Source: Allochromatium humboldtianum
Lineage (GTDB): Bacteria; Pseudomonadota; Gammaproteobacteria; Chromatiales; Chromatiaceae
Direction: 5' to 3'
DNA length: 64,000 nt
Assembly: GCF_013385175.1 (NCBI RefSeq)
Contig: NZ_JABZEO010000007.1
Coordinates: 186,001 to 250,000 of the forward strand
A model generated the notes under the pieces. The model made no database searches. It was not told the origin of the DNA and was given only the letters and a program-made list of their open reading frames with translations. Positions 21,564 to 30,986 of the stretch are shown piece after piece (the stretch's first letter is position 1; each line of letters starts with the position of its first letter). A program made the position numbers and the translations under genes.

Positions 21564-23600
21564 TTACTGGGCGCGGACGTAGTAGCGGTAGCCACCTCGG
21601 CTGCTGCTGTCGGTGCTGTAGAGCCAGCCGGTCTGGTTGCCATAGGCGCCCACCGCCCCGAATTCGCCGGTACTGGTCGGTAGCCGAAACTCGGTGGTCA
21701 GGTTGTAGCTGTACAGATCAGCGGCACTGGCCACGCGCACGTAATAGCTGCTCGACTGCTGGGTAAAGTGCAACCAGCGCCCTCCCGAGAGCGGCAACAG
21801 CCAGTAGCCGTTGACCGAAGCGCCGTAGTTCTGGAAATAGTTGTTGGCGTAGAAACGCCCACTGACCAGGTCGAACAGCGCGAAATCGAAGTAGTAGCTG
21901 TTGTTGCTCGACTCGGCGATGAACCAGATGAACCGATCCCCGGTGAAGTGGCTGCGCCTCAAGACGATGTTCGTGCCCCACTTCGATGGCCGACCGTTGC
22001 GCTTGAAGCGAACGAAATCCTGGGTCTGCACCAGCGTGAACGTGCTCAGGTTCGAGTAAAAACCAAAGCTGCCACTGCCCGGATGCACCCACATGCGCGC
22101 CAGCGTCCCGGTGGCCCCGAGGATCTGGCTGGCGGTAGCCACTTCTTCCCAGGCGCTGAAGTCCATCGTGCGGAACACGGCATTGGCACTGGCGGCATAG
22201 TAGAAGCCATTCACGAAATGGACGCTGCCAGCAATCAGGGTGTGACCGCTGGGCGGGTCGACCCAGCTCAGGCTGCCATCGGCCGCGATCAGCAATAGCT
22301 GACTACCGGAATGGATGATGCCCAGTCCGTTCTCAACATAGGAGGGCTGGCCCGCATCCTGACGGGTGTTGTAGGCGCCGTTGAGGGTATTGTGATGGCC
22401 CCAGGTGCCGCTGCCTTCCCAGGTGAGCGCCCAGGTATCGCCGGCGTCATCGGTGCGCAGCAAAGCGCGCCAGCTCGAGTTGTTGTCCACCAGCAGGTAG
22501 AGCGATGCACCGACACGCAAGGCACCGCGCGCCTTGGTGATGCGCGTATCGAGCGTGACCGAGAGGTTGATTTCCCGGGTGACGGCGCTGGCCCCGTCCT
22601 GCACATACTGGTAGAGGACCTGATTGGCATCGGCCTGGCGGTTGTCGATGGCGGCCACCCCCTGAGGCAGACCCACCACGATACTGTTCCAGGTGTTGCT
22701 GAACTGCTCTGCGCCGACCGAATTGAGGTGCGTTGTCCAGGCGCCAAAGGTGGCAGCCGTGCAGACCTGGAAGCGCACCCGCGCCGGACTCGCACCGGAA
22801 TCGTAGTTCACCCAGCCGACCGTGCGTCCGGAGTCCGAGATCGCTGGATAGAACGGCCCGCTGAAACCGAGCGCACCCACCGTGGCGTTGGCCCAGTTCT
22901 GGCCGCCGTTGTTGGAATAGGAAATCCCGTTAGACCCGGAGCGCACGATCACCACCCGCTCGCCATTGACGGCAGCGGCACGGTAAGAGGTGCTGTAGCC
23001 GGGCGATTCGCTCAACACAGCGGTGTTGCCAATCGACGGGTAAGGCAGACTGGTCGGTGACTGCCCCAGCACCTCGAAGAGTTCCGGGTAGTCCGCGATC
23101 AGGACGGTGCCGCCCTCGGCCGGCAGGTAGCGGCTGGTGTCCATGTTGGGATGGAGCAGCGCGATGGCACCAATCGGGATCTCGCCCGGGAAGCGCCAGG
23201 CGCCATCGCCGCGCAGGAAACGCCGGTCTTCGCCGGCCAGTGGCGCCGGGACCATCCCGAGCGAACCCATCGCTGACGGGGTTGCGCCCCCGAAGGCCGC
23301 GTAGCGCTGCACTTCCTGGCTGAGTTCATTGAACTTCAGGTCACCTTGCTGAGCGACCCGATCCACCTGGGCGTCCCCGGTGGCGACGACTTCGGCGGAT
23401 TTCAGATCGGCCGTGGCGATCAGTTCGGCCTTTTGCTGCTGGCCGGTGTCGATCACATCGAACACCGTGGCCTGGCCGCCGACCGCCTCGACGGCCTTGG
23501 CCAGCATCACGATGTCCTCGGGCGTGGCACTGGGCGCCAGGGTGTCGATGCGGGTCTGGATCGCATCGATCTGGGCCTGGAGTTGGGTTGAAATGGGCAT
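21564..23600 (-). CDS. Tail fibre with beta-propeller-like receptor-binding region
   Basis: 678 residues from an ATG with AGGA upstream; a TTG five codons earlier is less likely. The N-terminal ~130 residues are helical (LQAQIDAIQTRIDTLAPSA) with fibre-type joining repeats. A short collar (FLRGDGAWRFPGEIPIGAIA) leads to an aromatic, Ser/Asn-rich C-terminal part with BNR/sialidase-like elements (SYSNNGGQNWANA, RTDDAGDTWALTWEG). It probably recognises host surface glycans. Catalysis is not implied. Confidence 0.82.
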   Translation of the reverse strand: MPISTQLQAQIDAIQTRIDTLAPSATPEDIVMLAKAVEAVGGQATVFDVIDTGQQQKAELIATADLKSAEVVATGDAQVDRVAQQGDLKFNELSQEVQRYAAFGGATPSAMGSLGMVPAPLAGEDRRFLRGDGAWRFPGEIPIGAIALLHPNMDTSRYLPAEGGTVLIADYPELFEVLGQSPTSLPYPSIGNTAVLSESPGYSTSYRAAAVNGERVVIVRSGSNGISYSNNGGQNWANATVGALGFSGPFYPAISDSGRTVGWVNYDSGASPARVRFQVCTAATFGAWTTHLNSVGAEQFSNTWNSIVVGLPQGVAAIDNRQADANQVLYQYVQDGASAVTREINLSVTLDTRITKARGALRVGASLYLLVDNNSSWRALLRTDDAGDTWALTWEGSGTWGHHNTLNGAYNTRQDAGQPSYVENGLGIIHSGSQLLLIAADGSLSWVDPPSGHTLIAGSVHFVNGFYYAASANAVFRTMDFSAWEEVATASQILGATGTLARMWVHPGSGSFGFYSNLSTFTLVQTQDFVRFKRNGRPSKWGTNIVLRRSHFTGDRFIWFIAESSNNSYYFDFALFDLVSGRFYANNYFQNYGASVNGYWLLPLSGGRWLHFTQQSSSYYVRVASAADLYSYNLTTEFRLPTSTGEFGAVGAYGNQTGWLYSTDSSSRGGYRYYVRAQ

Positions 23601-23611
23601 AGGGCGTCCTA

Positions 23612-23899
23612 TCAAAGATCGAGATTGAGGAGTTGGTTCAACTGCAGGCGGCGGATGCGGCGAAGCACCTCGGTGCTGACTTCATCGAGCGCATCGGCGA
23701 CCGCCGTGGTCGTGGCTGTCAGCGCCGTCTCCACCTCACTGCGCGTTTGCGCCATGGCAGCCTGCAGCTCGGTGCGCTGCGCACCGAACCCGGCATCCAG
23801 CGTGGTCAAGGCCTCGCGCAGACGTAGCACATCCTCCGAGAGCAGGTGGTCGGGGTGCGGCAGCGGCAGATTCAGCACCGGGGTGCGCTCAAGATCCAT
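23612..23899 (-). CDS. Short coiled-coil protein of the fibre cluster
   Basis: 95 residues. Proline-rich start (VLNLPLPHPDHLLSEDV), then an uninterrupted helix (LREALTTLDAGFGAQRTELQ; MAQTRSEVETALTATTTAVA) ending at RRIRRLQLNQLLNLDL. It lies between the DUF4815 protein and the fibre, with the fibre start 11 bp after its stop. It may be a linker or trimerisation subunit; no family is recognised. Confidence 0.65.
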   Translation of the reverse strand: MDLERTPVLNLPLPHPDHLLSEDVLRLREALTTLDAGFGAQRTELQAAMAQTRSEVETALTATTTAVADALDEVSTEVLRRIRRLQLNQLLNLDL

Positions 23900-23911
23900 C
23901 GCTTACCTCCC

Positions 23912-26900
23912 TCAGGTCACGATCACGCGCAAGTTCCGCACGAAGGGCCGGTGCGCAGGCGTCCCCGACAAGGCGAGCTTCACGCGCGTGGTGCGGTCGG
24001 CCCCGACACCGACGAGGCTGGTGGCCTTGTAGGTGCGCTCCACCCAGCCGCTGCCGACCTCCACGCCCTTGTCGAGCGCCAGGTCCGTAAAACTGCCGGG
24101 TGTGCCGGACTCGGCCTGGACCGCCACACTGGACGTGCCGGGTGTCAGCGCATCGAAGGTCACCGACACATTGAAGGTGGCCGCAGCCGGAATCGCCCGC
24201 GAGAGGTAGTCCCCGGTCGCTTCCAGCGTGCCGAACACCAGTTGCGTGCCGGGGTACAGCAGCGGACTGGCGACTTCGGTGCCCGTGAGCTTGGCCGACA
24301 CCACCAGATTGCCTGAAAGCTTCTCCGACAGCGCCAGCCCCTGGTCTTCCGACAGGGTGTAGATTCGCCCTTGGGCATCGGTTGCCAGGAACTGCACATC
24401 GGTGCCGGCGGCCGGACGCTCAACGCCCGCGAGTGCCATCACATCGGACAGATTGGTTACCGTGTACTGGCCCAGAGGCACCGTCTTGGACTGCTGCGTG
24501 AAGCGACAGCCCAAGAGCCGAAACGTCAGGTCCTGGGTCTGGTGCGGTGTCCAGGTTATGCCGTTGGAGGACGAGAGCAGCACCCCGATCTGGTAAGGCT
24601 GTGCCGTCACCCAGCCGGTGCGTGGATCAAACTTGCCGAGTTCGGCCACCGACACGGCGTGGTTCGCGTCGTCCGTGAGCACCACCAGGGCGTACTCGCG
24701 ATTCGCTTCCAGCGCCACCGGATCGAGGGTGATGCGGGTCGGGTTGCCATCGGTCTTGATGTTCGAGGCGGCCAACAGTCCCTGGGTCAACACGGTGGTC
24801 GTCGGCATCCCCACTTGCGTTTCGCGGATCTGGACGATGACGGGTGCCGATCCTCCCTGTGTAGTGAACCAAAGCTCCAGTCCTCCGATGACGCGCCGCT
24901 CGGGTAACGTGAAGGTTTGCGCCAGCGGGTCGACGTTGAACGACCCCCAGCGGTTGGAGACTGTGGTCAGGATGCGACGGCGGGTCTCGGTGACGATCTG
25001 ACCGCGTCCGACATAGGTGGTCGAGCCATAGCTGCCCCCAGCCCCGAGGAACTCCACGCGCTTGGCCCCGGCCGGAATGGCCGACGGAATCTGGAAACTG
25101 CCGGTGAGGCGCCCCGCAGCATTCGCTGCCGTGCCGGCGGGCTGCGCAATCCCGATGCCATCGAAGCGCAAGGCGGCCAGTGCCTCGTTCGGCCCAAACC
25201 CCTCGACCTGGTAGGCCACCTGCAGTGCGCGCAGGAATTGCGCTTCCTCACTGCGGGACGCCAGGACCTGTTCCGAGCGACGGGTCTCGACCACTTGCTC
25301 GAACACGCCGCTGCCGATGACCAGACGCTCCGTCACGTCCGAGGCCCAGGTGGTGTTCGTGATCGTGAACTGGTCCACCGCCGGATTGAGCGTTACCCGG
25401 GCTGGTACCGGCTCGAAGGCCTGGTAGGGGTTGATCTTCATCGAACCTGTGCGGGCCAGCTGCTCGATCACCGGCGTCAGGGTGTAGTCCAGGGTCAGCA
25501 GTGCATTACCGTTCTCCTTGGCGTGCTGAGCCGAAGCAGAAATGGGCAGTGTCAGCACCCCGGCCACAATCGCGCCTGTCTGGGCCACACCCTGGTCACG
25601 CAAATCGTCGTCGAGGAAGTTGTCGACGAAGAGGCCCTTCTTGGCAGCGGGCTCGCGGATGTTGGCGTCCACGCGCAGGCGCTCCAAGGCCATCAGATCG
25701 TAGAGGTCCGCGATCTGGCGCTGCATCGCGGTGAGCTCCGAGACCTTGATGGTGCGAATCGCCACGTTGCGCACAGCAGGTTCCGAGCCACTGCGCCAGT
25801 CGTAGGCGATCTCGGCCAATGCCAGACGCGAGGCCGGTACCGTGGGGGCGACGGGATTACGTACCTGGCTGATGCCCTTGATGCGCTCGACCTGACCGTC
25901 GGCGGTGAGCGCCAGCACATCGACGCGCGGCAGCTTCCATTGGTAGTCGATGTACATCGTGGAACCCTGCACCACACCCGTGACCTTGAAACCGGTATCG
26001 GTCAAATCGGTTGGCGTGATGCTGGCGATGTACTGGTAGGTGACCTGGTAGCTCGATCCCGGTGCGGGTTCGGCGCCACCGGGTGACCAGTCGATCTCAT
26101 CGCCGACGACCTTGTAGTCGGTGCCCTGGGTGTAGGTGGTCGCACCTTGCTGGATGGTGAGCACTGCCACCACCGTCGGCTCGGTCAGCACATCGCGGCT
26201 GCCGGTGAAGGCGCCATGGACCACCGTCTCGGTCTTCTGTTGGGTGACCTTGATGTCGAGCACCTGGGCTAGTGGCGGGCGGTTGATCGTCACCACCATG
26301 GAACCATCGCCACTGTCGTTGAACACCTGCGGCTCCGAGGACACCCGCTGCAGATCGGGATCGATGGGCAGACGCAGGCGCTGCGATTGGCTGCGTTCGA
26401 CCTTGAAGCCGTCGATGTTGGCGCGCCCCTCCGCCACCGAAAAAATGTGCTCTTGGGCGTCGGCATCGATGCTGAGGAATCGGATACCCAGCCCGTCAAC
26501 GACGTAGTGGCCGTTGGCGTCATAGTCGTAGCGCGCCAGGCCCGCGATCACGCCATCCAGAACCGGAGGCTGACGGCGGTTCTCCAGCAGGCCATTGTCC
26601 AGGGCGTAGACCGCGTGGAAGTCACCCGGCTGACCGTCTGAGGTGCCCGCCCCCTCCCAGCCCCAGGCGAGCGTTTCCTGCAGACGCCCGGCACCCGGCT
26701 CCTGGTAGTTGCGCACGCCCACCGCCGGTTCGCGCAAGGTGGGATCTTCCAGTTCGGTGACCGTGCGGGTGGAGAACCGCACGCCGACCGCGACACGTCC
26801 CTCCGTGGGGACAGTGAAGGTCGCTGCCGGCACTTCGCGCACGGCCCCGCGCAGATAGACGCGGCCCGCCTCCAGCGTGACCAGACCGGTATCCGCATCG

Positions 26901-27088
26901 ATCTGCAGGTTGGCGCCGCTGACGATGTCGCCATCCTTCAACAGCGCATCGGCCACGCCCTGCAGACGGTGGAGCAGGGTGGTTTGGATCTCGTTGAGCT
27001 CTCGGGACTGCAGGCCATCGCCGGCACGGAACAGCAACTGGGTGTAGTGCTTGGCCGGGTCAAACAGGTTGTAGTAACGCTCGATCAT
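23912..27088 (-). CDS. Large DUF4815-type tail protein
   Basis: 1058 residues. The N-terminus MIERYYNLFDPAKHYTQLLF with RAGDGLQSRELNEIQTTLLH is the DUF4815 signature, found in baseplate or fibre-associated proteins of large-tailed phages. The middle is beta-rich; the C-terminal ~400 residues contain carbohydrate-binding-like repeats (GGLELWFTTQGGSAPVIVQI, EANREYALVVLTDD). It is expected to form an adaptor or long fibre between gpI and the distal fibre. P2 itself has gpH here. Confidence 0.8.
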   Translation of the reverse strand: MIERYYNLFDPAKHYTQLLFRAGDGLQSRELNEIQTTLLHRLQGVADALLKDGDIVSGANLQIDADTGLVTLEAGRVYLRGAVREVPAATFTVPTEGRVAVGVRFSTRTVTELEDPTLREPAVGVRNYQEPGAGRLQETLAWGWEGAGTSDGQPGDFHAVYALDNGLLENRRQPPVLDGVIAGLARYDYDANGHYVVDGLGIRFLSIDADAQEHIFSVAEGRANIDGFKVERSQSQRLRLPIDPDLQRVSSEPQVFNDSGDGSMVVTINRPPLAQVLDIKVTQQKTETVVHGAFTGSRDVLTEPTVVAVLTIQQGATTYTQGTDYKVVGDEIDWSPGGAEPAPGSSYQVTYQYIASITPTDLTDTGFKVTGVVQGSTMYIDYQWKLPRVDVLALTADGQVERIKGISQVRNPVAPTVPASRLALAEIAYDWRSGSEPAVRNVAIRTIKVSELTAMQRQIADLYDLMALERLRVDANIREPAAKKGLFVDNFLDDDLRDQGVAQTGAIVAGVLTLPISASAQHAKENGNALLTLDYTLTPVIEQLARTGSMKINPYQAFEPVPARVTLNPAVDQFTITNTTWASDVTERLVIGSGVFEQVVETRRSEQVLASRSEEAQFLRALQVAYQVEGFGPNEALAALRFDGIGIAQPAGTAANAAGRLTGSFQIPSAIPAGAKRVEFLGAGGSYGSTTYVGRGQIVTETRRRILTTVSNRWGSFNVDPLAQTFTLPERRVIGGLELWFTTQGGSAPVIVQIRETQVGMPTTTVLTQGLLAASNIKTDGNPTRITLDPVALEANREYALVVLTDDANHAVSVAELGKFDPRTGWVTAQPYQIGVLLSSSNGITWTPHQTQDLTFRLLGCRFTQQSKTVPLGQYTVTNLSDVMALAGVERPAAGTDVQFLATDAQGRIYTLSEDQGLALSEKLSGNLVVSAKLTGTEVASPLLYPGTQLVFGTLEATGDYLSRAIPAAATFNVSVTFDALTPGTSSVAVQAESGTPGSFTDLALDKGVEVGSGWVERTYKATSLVGVGADRTTRVKLALSGTPAHRPFVRNLRVIVT

Positions 27089-27103
27089 GGATGGCCTCGC
27101 GGA

Positions 27104-27796
27104 TCAGAAAGTGACGACGAATTCGAAGGTCTCGCGCGTCGAGGGCTGGCGCACGATGGGCACCGAGTTCTGCAGCACGAGCAAGATGCCCGGATCGGTG
27201 ATCTGGGCCGGGATAAAGAACTTCTGTCCAAGTGGCAAAGCGGGGTCGGTCTGGGTGCTGACAAAGAGGCCTTGCTCGCGCACCACGCTGGTGGCGGCAT
27301 CCTCGAAGTCAAAACGCACGCGGATAAAGAGGTGGTTGGTCGGTTCGGTACTCAGCCGGTAGCGCCCGGTCGGCACCACGATCTCGCCCTCGGGGTCGGC
27401 GGCGACGAAATGCACTTCGTCGACCACCCGGCGCCCGACTTCGCGCAGGAGCGCCGTCTGGCCAATCGGCTCGGGCGGATGCGAGACCTTGAAGTGGACG
27501 GTGACATCTCCGCCCTCGGGGATGGTGCTGGCCGGCAGACGCCGGATCACGCCCTCACGGGCATTGGCGCTGTAGTCGACATCGAGCAGGTACTCGGTCG
27601 CCTCATCGAGCGAGGTGACACGGATATCGGCCAGATGCATAAAACCCAGTTCGATCACCCCGGCCTCGTCAAACGGGGTGCTGATCGCCTTGGTGGTGTC
27701 CCACAAGGGGTCGCCTTCGCCCAGGGCGAGGTGCAGGGTTTGTTGTTTGATCGCGGCGGCAAGGGCTGCGCGACCGCTGGCAGTCAGAATCGCCAT
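27104..27796 (-). CDS. Phage tail-fibre/baseplate adaptor protein
   Basis: 230 residues. The N-terminus MAILTASGRAALAAAIKQQT, with LHLALGEGDPLWD, resembles the attachment domain of P2-type collar or fibre proteins, and the DEVHFVAADPEGEIVVPTGRY region is a beta-sandwich pattern. Encoded between gpI and the DUF4815 protein, it is likely the baseplate-proximal fibre segment. Exact role unknown. Confidence 0.65.
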   Translation of the reverse strand: MAILTASGRAALAAAIKQQTLHLALGEGDPLWDTTKAISTPFDEAGVIELGFMHLADIRVTSLDEATEYLLDVDYSANAREGVIRRLPASTIPEGGDVTVHFKVSHPPEPIGQTALLREVGRRVVDEVHFVAADPEGEIVVPTGRYRLSTEPTNHLFIRVRFDFEDAATSVVREQGLFVSTQTDPALPLGQKFFIPAQITDPGILLVLQNSVPIVRQPSTRETFEFVVTF

Positions 27797-27829
27797 CGGG
27801 TGCTCCAGAAAATGAATGGGGTCAAAAAA

Positions 27830-29404
27830 TCAGGACTGCGTGCCGTGGGCGCTGCCAATCAGCTCGCGGGTGTCGGTCCAGCTCGAAGTCGGCCAGCGCA
27901 CGCCAGTCCAGGTCTGGCCGCTCCAGACGGCGCGGGTGCTGAGAACCGGCACACGTGCGGGAAAAACCTGTGAAGCGGCGCCGGCTTCAGCGCTACGTGT
28001 CAGCAGGCGCAGCAGGCTCGGGCGGGCGTCTTCGAAGACATAGGGAGTGAATTCAGTGAAGCCAGAGATGCAAATTTGCATCTCTGTGAGCGCGCGCCAC
28101 TCGATCTCGGCCTGGTCACCCAGGGTGAGATCGCCCAGCCGGGGCAGGGGGCGGGTGCGGTACAAGGCGCGACGTGGGGTCCGGCTGTTCACATCGCCCA
28201 GCGCCACTTCGGAGAGCACCACCTGTGCCCGCTGGTACAGACGCGGGCGCAAACTCGCTGGGTCAGGCAGCGGGTCCTGAATCAGGCCGTAGGTGCGCGT
28301 GAGGGCCAGCACATCCCAGGCGCCGCGCGGATCGCCCAGACGCAGCACGCCCAGCAGGGCATCGGCACGGGCACTGACCCGTGTGCCGGTGGTCGGGATA
28401 TGCCCTGATGTGATGGCAGCGGCAGGAACGATCAGGTCAGCCGGATACTGAGCATCGAAGCGTTCCAGCACTTCCACGCGGACCAGCCGATGCGGTGTCG
28501 CCGACAAACGGTCACCACTGCCGAGCGTGATCGGTGCCCCCGCCTCCTGCCACACAAACCTTGGCAGGTTGGCGTTGGTGTCGCCCAACGGTGTGCTGTC
28601 GGACAGCACCACCATCGCTTTGCAGAACTTGCGCTCGGGCCGCAGCCCCAGCGGATCGGCCAGGCCCAGGGCATTGGCCAGCGCGAACAAGTGCGCGTGC
28701 AGGATCTCCTCGTTCGGCGTATGGCCCGGGTCGCCCAGGGCTGAGAAGTCGAGCAGATACCGGTCGATCAACCTCGCCACGGCAAAGCGCACCGCTTCGC
28801 GGGCCGGGATCAAGGCGATGTCCTGCGCGGGCTGCGCAAATTTGCGCACCCGGCCAAACGACAACTTGGTCTGCCCATCCCGCCAGAACACCCCACTGTG
28901 GTCCGACAGCAGCGCCTCGCCCAGCCGGCTCTCGTCCAGCACCAGCCGGCGCAGATCCCAGCCGTGGTAGATGCGTGACAGGCGGGAGCGAGCGGGGGCT
29001 GACAACCTGGCAATGGCGATCAGGTTGGCGATTGCCGCATCGTCATCCAACACCTGGCCCGGATCGAACTGAAATTCGGCAAAGTGAATGCCGGGGGTTT
29101 CCTGCTCGACCGTGGCGGTCGCACCGATCCACGACAGCGCTGTGGTCAACGCCGCCGGGGTGCCACGCAGGCGTTGCCACCGGATACCTTCCGCGATGGC
29201 CCTGCGGGGTTCGGGCAGGTAAGGCAGCAACTCCCCGAGCCCGTACTCCCAGATCAGCCAAGGCAAGAGGCTGTCAGCGGGATCGGTCTTGAAACCGGCC
29301 AGCGCCTCGGTGTCACCGGCCAGGCGCGTGAGCAGGTCGGTCGAGACGGAGAGCGCACGCTCCAACACCGTGGCGTTGGGCGGCAGCAGATCGTCGGTTG
29401 TCAT
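27830..29404 (-). CDS. Tail protein I (baseplate), unusually long
   Basis: 524 residues. The first ~200 match phage tail protein I: LPPNATVLERALSVSTDLLT, LPWLIWEYGLGELLPYLPEP, EGIRWQRLRGTPAALTTALS. P2 gpI is about 176 residues; here a ~320-residue extension carries several repeats of the form LGEALLSDHSGVFW / LSEVALGDVNSRTPRRALYR, probably extra beta domains. It lies directly after the gpJ gene, the P2 order. Confidence 0.85.
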   Translation of the reverse strand: MTTDDLLPPNATVLERALSVSTDLLTRLAGDTEALAGFKTDPADSLLPWLIWEYGLGELLPYLPEPRRAIAEGIRWQRLRGTPAALTTALSWIGATATVEQETPGIHFAEFQFDPGQVLDDDAAIANLIAIARLSAPARSRLSRIYHGWDLRRLVLDESRLGEALLSDHSGVFWRDGQTKLSFGRVRKFAQPAQDIALIPAREAVRFAVARLIDRYLLDFSALGDPGHTPNEEILHAHLFALANALGLADPLGLRPERKFCKAMVVLSDSTPLGDTNANLPRFVWQEAGAPITLGSGDRLSATPHRLVRVEVLERFDAQYPADLIVPAAAITSGHIPTTGTRVSARADALLGVLRLGDPRGAWDVLALTRTYGLIQDPLPDPASLRPRLYQRAQVVLSEVALGDVNSRTPRRALYRTRPLPRLGDLTLGDQAEIEWRALTEMQICISGFTEFTPYVFEDARPSLLRLLTRSAEAGAASQVFPARVPVLSTRAVWSGQTWTGVRWPTSSWTDTRELIGSAHGTQS

Positions 29405-29439
29405 GCGCCCTCCTGGGGAGAAATACCCCAGGGCGGCGC

Positions 29440-30291
29440 TTACCGGTCTCTGCCCGCGAAGGTCAGCTGGACGTCGGTCAGGCGCACCGCCTGGGTGCTG
29501 TGGATGCGGAGATCGGTGGCCGGTTCGGTGAGCTCGACCTTGTGGACACCGGGCTGCTGCAGTTGCCCGATCAGCCAGGAGCGGGTCAGGTCCCAGCCGA
29601 GCACGGCGGCCTGGGCGAGCTCACGGGTGAGACGCGGTACCAGGCTGTCAAACACCGCCATGGGTGTATCGGGGTAGAGCCAGATCTGGGCGGAGACTGT
29701 CACCGGTACCAGACTGACCGGGACCACCTCCACGGTGTCGGTCAGCACCCGCACATCGTCACGCAGCACCGTGGCGCGCACGGTTTCCAGCAGCGATTCA
29801 GGGACGGTGTCGCTGTGCCCGGTGGGCAGCACGCTGATGCGCACCCGACCAGGGCCGGGGCTGTCGACCGCCACATCAGCCACCTCGGGGGAAGCCGACA
29901 AGGCCCAGTAGCGGTAATGCGCCGCGCCTCCTGCGTTGGCAAAGCCCATGATCCGGGCACGGATGCGTCGGCGCAGGGGCTCGTCCTGTTCTTGGGGCAG
30001 GCGCGTCACGCCATAGAAGGCACCGAGGTGCTCCAGATCGTTGCCGACCGCAAAGGCCAGCAAGTTGGCCCGCGCCGCTTCGTTGATCCGGGATCGCAAG
30101 AGCAACTCCCGGTAAGCCGCCACCTCGATCAGCTTGATCGCCGGGTCGGACGCGAGCAGCGCGCTGTACTGTGGGTAGCGCAGCCGAAACTCGCGCAGCA
30201 GCGCGTCGAAGATGTGCTCAAAGCGCAGCGTCTCCAGCACCTGTGGGCTGGGCAGGCCTGCGAGTTCGGGGGCCAAGGTGGTCTGAATCAT
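29440..30291 (-). CDS. Baseplate wedge protein J
   Basis: 283 residues of the baseplate J family: FRLRYPQYSALLASDPAIKL, LRSRINEAARANLLAFAVGN, LEHLGAFYGVTRLP, RRRIRARIMGFANAGGAAHY, and VADVAVDSPGPGRVRISVLP. These are the classical P2 gpJ blocks. Its start overlaps the gpW stop by 4 nt (ATGA). It forms the wedge between the hub and the fibres. Confidence 0.95.
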   Translation of the reverse strand: MIQTTLAPELAGLPSPQVLETLRFEHIFDALLREFRLRYPQYSALLASDPAIKLIEVAAYRELLLRSRINEAARANLLAFAVGNDLEHLGAFYGVTRLPQEQDEPLRRRIRARIMGFANAGGAAHYRYWALSASPEVADVAVDSPGPGRVRISVLPTGHSDTVPESLLETVRATVLRDDVRVLTDTVEVVPVSLVPVTVSAQIWLYPDTPMAVFDSLVPRLTRELAQAAVLGWDLTRSWLIGQLQQPGVHKVELTEPATDLRIHSTQAVRLTDVQLTFAGRDR

Positions 30292-30650
30292 GGGCGTCCT
30301 CCACTGCCGATACTCAGTCCCGACAAGGTGACGGTCTGGCCCTCGAACCCCTGCAGCCGCACTTCGCCTTCCAGGGTCAACTCCACCCAGCCGGCCCGTG
30401 CATCGCTCAGACGCACGCGGGTGAGCTTGAAGCGCGGCTCCCAGCGGCGCAGCGCCTCGGCGGTGGCGGCGTAGAGTTCCATGGCCAGGCGCGGGGTGAT
30501 GGGCTGGTCGATGAGTTCGGGAATGCGCGAGCCGTAGTCGCGGCGCATCACCCGGGTGTTCAAGGGCGTGGAGAGGATGTCCGCGATGCTCTGACGCAGG
30601 TGGTCGAGGCCAGCGAGGGGCTGGCCGGTGTGGGTGTTGATTCCGAGCAT
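30288..30650 (-). CDS. Baseplate protein W (gp25-like)
   Basis: 120 residues, GPW/gp25 family: GLDHLRQSIADILSTPLNTR, MRRDYGSRIPELIDQPITP, LRRWEPRFKLTRVRLSDAR. This subunit nucleates sheath assembly at the baseplate and often has lysozyme-like ancestry. It lies between PAAR and gpJ genes with an ATGA overlap to J. Length is typical. Confidence 0.95.
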   Translation of the reverse strand: MLGINTHTGQPLAGLDHLRQSIADILSTPLNTRVMRRDYGSRIPELIDQPITPRLAMELYAATAEALRRWEPRFKLTRVRLSDARAGWVELTLEGEVRLQGFEGQTVTLSGLSIGSGGRP

Positions 30651-30656
30651 GTTTCG

Positions 30657-30941
30657 TTATCCGGCAAAGACATTCGGCGAACCCTGCGCCACCCGTGATC
30701 CACAGGCGACCGGATCGCTGATGCGCCCCAGCGCCCGGCCATTGACGAATACTGAAGCACTACCCTGCGCAAGGGCGCTGGCATGGCAGGCTGGCCCACA
30801 GCAGTGCGTGGCCCAGCCATCCCCTTGGCGGTGGGCACCGATGCCGTTGATGAAGACCGTGGAACTGGCTCCGGTGGAGGGGCGCGGTGGCCAGCAACCG
30901 TGACCGGTGCAGCGATCTCCCAGGCGTGTGGCAGCAGGCAT
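30657..30941 (-). CDS. PAAR-domain spike tip protein
   Basis: 94 residues from the ATG preceded by AAGGAGAAAGCG; the longer frame upstream has no such signal. It begins MPAATRLGDRCTGHGCWPPR and has the repeated beta elements TVFINGIGAHRQGDGWATH, SVFVNGRALGRISDPVACG and a terminal SPNVF. PAAR proteins cap the needle with a metal-bound cone; candidate ligands are the histidines and cysteines in DGWATHCCGPACH. It lies between gpV and gpW. Confidence 0.92.
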   Translation of the reverse strand: MPAATRLGDRCTGHGCWPPRPSTGASSTVFINGIGAHRQGDGWATHCCGPACHASALAQGSASVFVNGRALGRISDPVACGSRVAQGSPNVFAG

Positions 30942-30986
30942 CGCTTTCTCCTTGGTCGCCAACCTTGGCGCAAATGTGCGGAAGGT

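Noticed and set aside
21564-23600. Diversity-generating retroelement acting on the tail fibre
   Set aside because: No reverse transcriptase or template repeat is found near the fibre gene.
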